From Reddybacter sp041622675 (GTDB taxonomy: Bacteria > Pseudomonadota > Gammaproteobacteria > Pseudomonadales > Porticoccaceae), in contig JBFJYH010000040.1 of assembly GCA_041622675.1 (NCBI GenBank), positions 1 to 22,303 on the forward strand: a DNA stretch of 22,303 bases, given 5' to 3'. Of this stretch, positions 16,061 through 22,303 are shown one piece after another; positions within the stretch are counted from its first letter, which is position 1; the number at the start of each line of letters is the position of its first letter. The translations under genes were made by a program, and so were the position numbers. Below the pieces are notes generated by a model. It did not search any database, was not told where the DNA came from, and saw only the letters and a list, made by a program, of their open reading frames with translations.

Positions 16061-16870
16061 GTGTCTGTGTCGATGACAGCAGCGCAGTTACAACTCTTTG
16101 CTCTGAGTGACTTTCCCTTGGTTGAGCCGGGTGATGTCCTCGCCCGGTTGATTAACGAGAGCTTACGCACCAACGACCTCACTTTGGCCGATGGTGATGT
16201 ACTGGTGTTGGCGCAAAAAATCGTCTCCAAGGCTGAAGACCGCTATGTCGATTTAAAAAAGGTCGAGCCCACGGCCGAGGCGCTAGCCTTGGCTGCTGCG
16301 GTCGATAAAGACCCGCGTATTGTTAAGGTGATTCTCGATGAATCAAACGCAGTGGTGCGCCACTGTCCGGGCGTATTGATCGTCGAGCACCGCCTCGGTT
16401 ATGTGATGGCCAATGCCGGCATTGATGCCTCGAATATTGAACATGCCAATAGTCAGCGCGGCGAGGAACTTGTCGAGCGGGTGTTATTGTTACCCCATAA
16501 TCCTGACCAATTTGCCGCCGATCTTGCACAACACTTCCTGCAAGCCCATGGTGTTAAAGTCGCGGTTATTATCAACGATAGTGTCGGTCGTGCCTGGCGC
16601 AATGGCACCACTGGGCTCGCCTTGGGTGCTGCGGGTTTGGCCGCTCTCGACGACAGACGTGGCGATAAGGATTTGTACGGGCGCACATTACAAGTGACCG
16701 AAGTTGCGGTTGCCGATCAGCTGGCCAGCGCTGCCGCTCTATTACAGGGCGAAGGAGGCGAAGGTAAGCCGGTGGTGCTTATTCGTGGCTACAATTTTGA
16801 CAGTGCCGCTGAACAGTGCAATGGGGTTAGCGCCTTGTTGCGGGATAAAGAGCGGGACTTATTTAGATAA
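16061..16870 (+). CDS. cofE: Coenzyme F420-0:L-glutamate ligase
   Basis: A 269-residue protein matching CofE: PGDVLARLI, LADGDVLVLAQKIVSKAEDR (about residues 41-60), CPGVLIVEHRLGYVMANAGIDASN, INDSVGRAWRNGTTGLALGAAG and KDLYGRTLQVTEVAVADQLASAA. The enzyme adds the first and then further gamma-linked glutamates to F420-0 using GTP. It is the stand-alone form; the C-terminal nitroreductase-like domain fused to it in mycobacterial FbiB is absent. The start is uncertain: GTG 16061, GTG 16067 and ATG 16073 are all possible, none with a good ribosome-binding site, and a stop at 16049 blocks further extension. Its last codons are the first unit of a tandem repeat. Confidence 0.93.
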   Translation: MSVSMTAAQLQLFALSDFPLVEPGDVLARLINESLRTNDLTLADGDVLVLAQKIVSKAEDRYVDLKKVEPTAEALALAAAVDKDPRIVKVILDESNAVVRHCPGVLIVEHRLGYVMANAGIDASNIEHANSQRGEELVERVLLLPHNPDQFAADLAQHFLQAHGVKVAVIINDSVGRAWRNGTTGLALGAAGLAALDDRRGDKDLYGRTLQVTEVAVADQLASAAALLQGEGGEGKPVVLIRGYNFDSAAEQCNGVSALLRDKERDLFR

Positions 16871-17006
16871 GGAAAGTTCAGATAAGGAAAGTTTAGATAA
16901 GGAAAGTTCAGATAAGGAAAGTTCAGGTAAGGAAAGCTCGGGTAAAGAAGTTCAAGCAAAGAGGTTCAGGTAAGAAAAGCTTTGGTAAAAAGTTTCGATA
17001 AAAAAG
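16862..17006 (+). repeat. Degenerate 15-bp tandem repeat array between cofE and cofD
   Basis: About ten head-to-tail units of consensus TTCAGATAAGGAAAG. Units 1-5 (16862-16936) differ only at one or two bases; units 6-10 (16937-17006) are increasingly diverged and 13-15 bases long. Unit 1 includes the last codons and TAA stop of cofE. Each intact unit holds a TAA in the cofE frame and an AAGGA-like (ribosome-binding-site-like) core. It ends about 50 bases before the cofD start. Confidence 0.9.
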
Positions 17007-17057
17007 CAAGGTTGGATAGGGTGCCGATGACAAGTGTGACGATGAAAGGAAGTGCCG

Positions 17058-18023
17058 GTGGGTAGCAAGCGCAAAGTACTCGCCCTGTGTGGTGGCGTTG
17101 GGGGTGCGAAATTAGCGCTTGGCCTAAGCCGTGTGCTGGGTGATGACGAGTTATGCATTGTGGTGAACACTGGCGATGACTTCACACATCTCGGCCTGCG
17201 TATCTGCCCCGATCTCGATACCGTCACCTACACACTGGCGGGCTGTGTCGATACCAATACCGGTTGGGGCAGGGCCGGGGAAACTGGTGAGTTTATGGCC
17301 TCGCTCAGCGCCCTAGGTGGTGAAGACTGGTTTTACCTGGGCGACAAAGACCTCGCTATGCATGTCGAGCGCACTCGCCGTTTGGCCGCGGGTGAGAAGC
17401 TTGGCAGCGTCACCCAGGCCTTGAGTCGCAAGCTTGGTGTCTCTGTGCCGCTAATCCCTATGACGGACGACTCACTGGCAACACAAGTCGAGGTGGAGGG
17501 GAGTGGCAAGTCGATAACCCTGTCTTTTCAAGATTATTTCGTGCGTCAGCGCTGCGAACCTAAACTGAAAGGGATTCACTTTCTTGGCAGCGAAAACGCC
17601 CAGCCCCACCCGCGATTTCTCGCTAACCTCCAAGACCCAGATCTTGATTTGATTGTGATTTGCCCCTCTAATCCCTTTCTGAGCATCGATCCGATTTTAG
17701 CCCTGCCCGGTATTCGAGGCATCTTGCAAAAGACGGAGGTGCCAGTGGTGGCGATATCACCCATTATCAGTGGTGCAGCGGTGAAGGGCCCAACGGCGAA
17801 AATAATGGCTGAGCTGGGTTTGAAAATGCATGCAATGACTGTGGCCGATTACTATCAGGATATTGTCAGTGGCTTTATCCTCGATCGCCGTGATGGCGCA
17901 GAGGCCGAAGCCATCCGCGAGATTATTCCCCGGGTAGGTGTTGCCCAAACTTTGATGCAGACCTTAGACGACAAAATTGAACTGGCTCGTGAAACGCTGG
18001 ATTTTGTTGGACTGGATGTTTAA
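17058..18023 (+). CDS. cofD: 2-phospho-L-lactate transferase (CofD/FbiA)
   Basis: The protein has the nucleotide/Fo-binding N-terminus LALCGGVGGAKLALGL, the acidic NTGDDFTHLGLRICPDLDT segment, CPSNPFLSIDPILALPGIRG and the SPIISGAAVKGPTAKIM block, all characteristic of CofD. It transfers the activated three-carbon phospho-acid from the GDP-linked intermediate to Fo, giving F420-0 or its dehydro form. GTG 17058 is preferred because AAGGA (17046-17050) lies seven bases upstream; GTG 17052 would be too close. About 321 residues, usual for the family. It lies 69 bases ahead of cofC. Confidence 0.94.
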   Translation: MGSKRKVLALCGGVGGAKLALGLSRVLGDDELCIVVNTGDDFTHLGLRICPDLDTVTYTLAGCVDTNTGWGRAGETGEFMASLSALGGEDWFYLGDKDLAMHVERTRRLAAGEKLGSVTQALSRKLGVSVPLIPMTDDSLATQVEVEGSGKSITLSFQDYFVRQRCEPKLKGIHFLGSENAQPHPRFLANLQDPDLDLIVICPSNPFLSIDPILALPGIRGILQKTEVPVVAISPIISGAAVKGPTAKIMAELGLKMHAMTVADYYQDIVSGFILDRRDGAEAEAIREIIPRVGVAQTLMQTLDDKIELARETLDFVGLDV

Positions 18024-18091
18024 TGATAAATACGGTTGCGAAGGTAGAATAGAATAACACGCACTCAGGCGCAGTTGCTCGGAACATACAT

Positions 18092-18865
18092 ATGCAAGTA
18101 GTAGTCCCCGTAAAGAGTTTCAATCATGCAAAAAACCGTCTGGCGATTGTGCTCACGGCGCAGCAACGGCGTGAGTTAATAACGCATATGTTGGATGATG
18201 TCCTCCGGGCTGTTGTTGCAACACCTGAGGTTGAAGGTGTTACTGTCGTTAGCAGTGATCTAGAGGTCGTGCAGTGGGTGCATCAGTACGCCCAGGCTAT
18301 AAAAACACCGCTACGAGCTTTTGATCCAGGCTCAGATGGCATCGGCTCAATCAATACCTTAGCGGAAGCCGGTTTGTGCCATGCCTACAGCGCCGTGGCC
18401 GCCGACCTGCTGAAGCGAGGCGCTAGCACCATGTTGCTCTTGCCTGCCGACATTCCCCTTGTCAGCCAGAAAGATATTCAAGCCTTGCTTGCCGTGCATA
18501 CCCGCCCTGGAGTGAGTGTGGCGGCGGCCGGCTCCGACGGTGGCACTAATGGCCTGCTGGTGTCTCCGCCGGATATTATTGCCCCGGCCTTTGGCGAAAA
18601 CAGTTGTCTGCGCCATTGCGATTATGCCCGTGAACAAGGGTTAGAGGCCATAATAGTGAACACAGCTGGGCTGAGTTTAGATATAGACACATTGGAAGAT
18701 ATACAGACGCTGTTGGCCACTGATAGAGAATGTGCCACTCTGTGCTATCTGCGCGATAGCGGTCTTGCCACCGAATTACAAAAAAACGCAAAGGCCGGAC
18801 AGTTAAAAAGGGCAACATTTCAACAGAATGATCCGCAACACCAAATAAACAGGCAGGTTGGATGA
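18092..18865 (+). CDS. cofC: 2-phospho-L-lactate guanylyltransferase (CofC/FbiD)
   Basis: A 257-residue nucleotidyltransferase-fold protein with VVPVKSFNHAKNRLA at the N-terminus (the PVK and Lys-Arg-Leu signature), LLLPADIPLVS in the middle and SDGGTNGLLVSPPDII plus the FGENSCLRH segment, as in CofC/FbiD. It couples GTP to phospholactate, phosphoenolpyruvate or 3-phosphoglycerate depending on the organism; the acceptor cannot be told here by eye. The C-terminal 35 or so residues extend past the usual core (KRATFQQNDPQHQINRQVG). The start is ATG 18092, with no strong ribosome-binding site. Its stop overlaps the fbiC start (ATGA at 18862-18865), indicating translational coupling. Confidence 0.92.
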   Translation: MQVVVPVKSFNHAKNRLAIVLTAQQRRELITHMLDDVLRAVVATPEVEGVTVVSSDLEVVQWVHQYAQAIKTPLRAFDPGSDGIGSINTLAEAGLCHAYSAVAADLLKRGASTMLLLPADIPLVSQKDIQALLAVHTRPGVSVAAAGSDGGTNGLLVSPPDIIAPAFGENSCLRHCDYAREQGLEAIIVNTAGLSLDIDTLEDIQTLLATDRECATLCYLRDSGLATELQKNAKAGQLKRATFQQNDPQHQINRQVG

Positions 18866-21240
18866 ACAGTATTGTGAAGCCCGAACAGGCACTCATGCCA
18901 AGCCGCTCGGCGGCTTTGGCTCTGGCCGACGAAACTGATCTCGTGGCTTTAATGAGCCGCGCGGCTGCGTTGCGTGATGAGGCCCACGGTCCGCGGATAT
19001 CCTATTCACGGAAGATCTTTATTCCTCTCACCCAATTGTGTCGCAACGTTTGCCATTACTGCACCTTCGCGCAAACGCCGAAAAAAATTGGGCAACCCTA
19101 TATGCTGCCCGAGCAGGTGCTCAATGTGGCTCGCCAGGGTGCAGCGGCGGGTTGCCACGAGGCACTGTTCACTTTGGGTGACAAACCTGAAATGCGCTAT
19201 GAAACAGCCCGTAAAGCTCTTGCCGATTTAGGCTATGCGACCACCATGGATTACGTCCTGGCTATGGCCAAGCTGGTATTTGAAGAAACGGGTCTCTTGC
19301 CCCACCTCAATCCGGGGGTGATGAACGAAGCTGAGCTGCGGGCCAGTCGCGATGTCTCTGTTTCTCAGGGCATGATGCTGGAAAGTGTTTCTAAGCGCCT
19401 TTGCGAAAAGGGTGGCCCGCACTATGGTTCACCCGATAAATTACCTGAAATTCGACTTGAGACATTAGCGCTTGCCGGACAATTAAATATTCCCTACACC
19501 AGTGGTATTTTGATTGGCATCGGTGAAACAAGACTCGAACGGGTTGAATCGTTACTTGCTCTGCGCGACTTGCACCTGCGATATGGCCATATTCAGGAAA
19601 TTATTATTCAGAATTTTTGTGCTAAAAAAGGCACATTGATGGCCGACGTGCCCGATGCCCCCCTCGACGAATTACTCTGGACCATTGCCGTGGCGCGGAT
19701 TATTTTTGGTGGTGCGATGAATCTTCAAACACCCCCCAATTTAAATGAGGGTGTACTGGCGCAACTTATCGATGCTGGTATCAACGACTGGGGAGGGGTG
19801 TCGCCCGTTACCCCCGATTTTGTTAACCCTGAAAAACCCTGGCCGGGTCTGGAGAATCTCGCTCGCTTGACGGCGGCCAGCAATAAGCTATTGGTCGAGC
19901 GCTTGCCCGTGTACCCCAGTTTTGCCCACGATTCACGGCGTTGGCAGACGCCTGCGATGGCGAGCGCACTGATTAAACCCATGGACAGTGACGGTTATGC
20001 TCGTCGCGAGAGCTGGACACCAGGTAGTGCGCAAACGCCGCCAAGCCAGGTTGAATGCGAGGGCTGGTCGTTTGTGCCGCCGGCCAGCACATCATCGTCG
20101 AGGGCTACCCAGGCGATCATTTCCCGAGCTTTACGGGGTGAGCGCCTCGATGAAAAAGCCATCGTGCAATTATTTCAGGCTCGGGGCAGTGACTACCAAA
20201 CCATTTGCGATGCAGCAGACGGCCTGCGACGTGAAGTGATTGGCGACACGGTCACCTACGCGGTTAATCGCAATATTAATTACACCAATGTCTGTTATTT
20301 ATCCTGTAAATTTTGCGCCTTTTCGAAGGGTAAAACGACCGAGGCGCTGAGGGGTAAAGCGTATGTGCTCGATAGCGCAGAGGTGACCCAGCGGGCTACA
20401 GAAGCTTGGCAAAAAGGCGCGACCGAAGTGTGTTTACAGGGTGGTATTCACCCGAGCTATACCGGCGATACTTATTTAGAAATTTGTGGTGATATCCGCA
20501 AAGCACTACCGAATATGCATATTCATGCCTTCTCCCCGCTGGAGGTGAGTCAGGGTGCCGAGACTCTGGGTTTAAGTATTGAAGATTATTTATCGCGGCT
20601 CAAAGCAGCGGGCTTGAATAGCTTGCCGGGCACAGCGGCTGAAATTTTGGACGATGAAGTGCGGGCCGTTATTTGTCCCGATAAAATCAATACCCAGCAG
20701 TGGCTAAATGTTCTGGAGACCGCCCATAAGGTCGGCATAAAAACCACCTCGACCATCATGTTTGGCCACGTTGACCGCCCTGTCCACTGGGCGCGCCACC
20801 TTTTGCATTTACGTGACCTACAACAGCGCACTGGAGGGATTACTGAATTTGTTCCCCTGCCTTTTGTGCCCATGGAGGCACCGATGTTCCGCCGAGGCCT
20901 GTCCCGACAGGGGCCAACCATGCGCGAGTCAGTATTAATGCACGCCGTATCGCGGCTGGTATTGCACTCGCTGATCGACAATATACAGGTGTCGTGGGTG
21001 AAGATGGGTGAACCGGGTGTCGTGGCTTGTCTCAATGCCGGTGCCAACGATATGGGTGGCACTCTTATGAACGAGAGTATTTCTCGTGCCGCAGGGGCAA
21101 CTCACGGCCAGGAAATGACAGTCGCCACCATGACGGCGCTGTTACAGGGTATCGGCCGTCCGGCACGGCAGAGAAGCACTTTTTACGGTGAAGTCAGCGC
21201 ATATCCTGACCAGTTGATTCCCTTGCATTCAAGCTCTTAG
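18862..21240 (+). CDS. fbiC: Fused Fo synthase (CofG-CofH)
   Basis: A 792-residue protein with two radical SAM domains, as in actinobacterial FbiC. The N-terminal CofG-like domain (about residues 40-370) has C60, C64, C67 in LCRNVCHYC and the AAAGCHEALFTLGDKPE segment. The C-terminal CofH-like domain (about 440-790) has C478, C482, C485 in NVCYLSCKFC. Together they make 7,8-didemethyl-8-hydroxy-5-deazariboflavin (Fo) from tyrosine and 5-amino-6-ribitylaminouracil. The linker (about 380-430) is Ser/Pro/Ala-rich. It overlaps cofC by 4 bases and ends 140 bases before bioB. Both Fe-S motifs are intact, so it should be functional. Confidence 0.95.
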   Translation: MNSIVKPEQALMPSRSAALALADETDLVALMSRAAALRDEAHGPRISYSRKIFIPLTQLCRNVCHYCTFAQTPKKIGQPYMLPEQVLNVARQGAAAGCHEALFTLGDKPEMRYETARKALADLGYATTMDYVLAMAKLVFEETGLLPHLNPGVMNEAELRASRDVSVSQGMMLESVSKRLCEKGGPHYGSPDKLPEIRLETLALAGQLNIPYTSGILIGIGETRLERVESLLALRDLHLRYGHIQEIIIQNFCAKKGTLMADVPDAPLDELLWTIAVARIIFGGAMNLQTPPNLNEGVLAQLIDAGINDWGGVSPVTPDFVNPEKPWPGLENLARLTAASNKLLVERLPVYPSFAHDSRRWQTPAMASALIKPMDSDGYARRESWTPGSAQTPPSQVECEGWSFVPPASTSSSRATQAIISRALRGERLDEKAIVQLFQARGSDYQTICDAADGLRREVIGDTVTYAVNRNINYTNVCYLSCKFCAFSKGKTTEALRGKAYVLDSAEVTQRATEAWQKGATEVCLQGGIHPSYTGDTYLEICGDIRKALPNMHIHAFSPLEVSQGAETLGLSIEDYLSRLKAAGLNSLPGTAAEILDDEVRAVICPDKINTQQWLNVLETAHKVGIKTTSTIMFGHVDRPVHWARHLLHLRDLQQRTGGITEFVPLPFVPMEAPMFRRGLSRQGPTMRESVLMHAVSRLVLHSLIDNIQVSWVKMGEPGVVACLNAGANDMGGTLMNESISRAAGATHGQEMTVATMTALLQGIGRPARQRSTFYGEVSAYPDQLIPLHSSS

Positions 21241-21268
21241 CCCTGCTAGCTGGCCTCAAATGTAATGC

Positions 21269-21301
21269 TTGTTAACCCTCGACTCTTAATTGGGTTGACA
21301 G
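21269..21301. promoter_or_regulatory. BirA-type biotin operator
   Basis: TTGTTAACC (21269-21277) and GGTTGACAG (21293-21301) form an imperfect inverted repeat (7 of 9 positions) with a 15-base spacer. This fits the proteobacterial BirA box TTGTAAACC-N15/16-GGTTTACAA as I know it. The right half-site covers the -35 element of the bioB promoter, so bound biotin-BirA would block transcription of bioB. Confidence 0.7.
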
Positions 21302-21322
21302 CAGGTTTGCGGGCATTATGAT
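21295..21322 (+). promoter_or_regulatory. Near-consensus sigma-70 promoter of bioB
   Basis: A perfect TTGACA (21295-21300) and TATGAT (21317-21322) are 16 bases apart. The predicted start of transcription is near 21329, giving a leader of about 50 bases before the bioB ATG. It makes bioB independent of the F420 cluster upstream. Confidence 0.75.
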
Positions 21323-21380
21323 TGCTGCCTGATAAAGGCTTATCAAGCCAATGCATTGAATCAGCTACAAGGGTGAATTT

Positions 21381-22303
21381 ATGACTACTGCCGTGCGCCA
21401 CGACTGGAGTGAAGAAGAAGTACTGGGCCTGTTTAATCAGCCCTTCAGCGATTTGATGTTTGCGGCGCAAACTGTGCATCGCCAGCACTTCGACCCCAAT
21501 CAGGTGCAGGTCAGCACACTGTTGTCCATCAAAACCGGCACTTGCCCCGAAGACTGTAAATACTGTCCGCAAAGCGCCCATTACAACACTGGGCTAGAGA
21601 AAGAAAAGCTACTGGAAATTGAGCGCGTAATTGCCGAGGCGAAAGTGGCGAAGGCCAATGGTACCAGCCGTTTTTGCATGGGCGCTGCCTGGCGTTCGCC
21701 GAGCAAAAAAGACATGCCCTATGTGCTCGACATGGTCAAAGAGGTGAAGGCTCTGGGTCTGGAAACTTGCATGACCTTGGGTATGCTCAGTGATGAGCAG
21801 GCCAGTGATTTAGCCGAGGCCGGACTTGATTATTACAATCACAATCTCGATACCTCGCCCGAGCACTACGGCGAAATTATTACTACGCGCACCTATCAAG
21901 ACAGACTCGATACGCTGGCGAATGTACGCTCTGCGGGTATGAAAGTGTGCTGTGGAGGCATTGTTGGCATGGGCGAAGGGTTAAAAGATCGCGCCGGCCT
22001 GTTGGTGCAGTTGGCCAATCTCGAAGAGCAACCGGAATCCGTCCCCATCAATATGCTGGTTAAAGTGGAAGGTACACCGCTCGAAAATGAGGCCGATCTC
22101 GAACCTTTCGATTTTCTACGCACCATCGCTGTCGCTCGTATCTTGATGCCCAAATCACATGTTCGGCTCTCTGCCGGGCGTGAACAAATGAACGAGCAAA
22201 TGCAGGCGCTGGCCTTCCTCGCGGGTGCAAATTCAATTTTTTACGGTGAAAAGCTTCTCACCACACCCAACCCTTCTGCCAATAAAGATATGCAATTGTT
22301 CGA
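21381..22303 (+). CDS. bioB: Biotin synthase, 3' end cut by window
   Basis: The frame from ATG 21381 stays open to the window end (307 codons of an expected roughly 350), so it was cut, not broken. The radical SAM motif CPEDCKYCPQSAHY is present with its Cys triplet, along with SRFCMGAAWRSP, MTLGMLSDEQA, YYNHNLDTSPEHYGEI and CCGGIVGMGEG, all classical BioB segments including the residues binding the [2Fe-2S] cluster (Cys in FCMGAAW and CCGG) and dethiobiotin. BioB inserts sulfur into dethiobiotin, the last step of biotin synthesis. AAGGGTGA precedes the start. Its promoter carries a BirA box, so expression should fall when biotin is plentiful. Confidence 0.97.
   Translation, partial: MTTAVRHDWSEEEVLGLFNQPFSDLMFAAQTVHRQHFDPNQVQVSTLLSIKTGTCPEDCKYCPQSAHYNTGLEKEKLLEIERVIAEAKVAKANGTSRFCMGAAWRSPSKKDMPYVLDMVKEVKALGLETCMTLGMLSDEQASDLAEAGLDYYNHNLDTSPEHYGEIITTRTYQDRLDTLANVRSAGMKVCCGGIVGMGEGLKDRAGLLVQLANLEEQPESVPINMLVKVEGTPLENEADLEPFDFLRTIAVARILMPKSHVRLSAGREQMNEQMQALAFLAGANSIFYGEKLLTTPNPSANKDMQLF

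Noticed and set aside
16704..16973. 89-codon plus-strand frame over the cofE end and the repeats
   Set aside because: It overlaps cofE in another frame and its open length is due to the 15-base repeat being a multiple of three; kept only as a frameshift possibility.
16862..17006. CRISPR array
   Set aside because: Units are directly adjacent at 15 bases, with no spacers, and are too short for CRISPR repeats.

Overview
The window looks like chromosomal DNA of an aerobic, probably marine or environmental gammaproteobacterium. The main pointers are an EfpL/YeiP-type translation factor with the Arg33 tip, a gammaproteobacterial-style BirA operator in front of bioB, and many acyl-CoA, alcohol dehydrogenase and Baeyer-Villiger-type catabolic genes. 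Species cannot be fixed by reading alone. The standout content is a full gene set for the deazaflavin cofactor F420, which is common in actinobacteria and methanogens but uncommon in gammaproteobacteria.

Region 1 (1-2090): the C-terminal tail of a flavin monooxygenase, then a secreted TPR-repeat protein. Region 2 (2091-6884): sparsely coding, visibly AT-richer DNA with small orphan genes (two small membrane proteins, a conserved-looking 90-residue protein, a lipoprotein) and a phosphotriesterase/lactonase-family amidohydrolase. Its long intergenic stretches hold several strong inverted repeats but no RNA gene that I could recognise. Region 3 (6885-7749): a DUF6524-like membrane protein divergent from a small Cys/Gly-tailed protein that overlaps a possible 37-residue membrane peptide.

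Region 4 (7773-14038): a minus-strand set of crotonase-fold enzyme, efpL and iron-dependent alcohol dehydrogenase; divergent from it a thioredoxin-like [2Fe-2S] ferredoxin; then a HAD hydrolase, a class III CoA transferase and an SMP-30/gluconolactonase with a clear terminator.

Region 5 (14167-21240): a plus-strand F420 cluster, made of a luciferase-like (LLM) oxidoreductase, NADPH:F420 reductase (npdG), cofE, cofD, cofC and the fused Fo synthase fbiC. FbiC makes the deazaflavin Fo; CofC activates a three-carbon phospho-acid with GTP; CofD joins the two; CofE adds glutamates; NpdG reduces the cofactor with NADPH; and the LLM enzyme is the likely consumer. Between cofE and cofD lies a degenerate 15-bp tandem repeat array that begins on the cofE stop codon. 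Region 6 (21241-22303): bioB, cut by the window end, behind a near-consensus sigma-70 promoter overlapped by a BirA-type operator.
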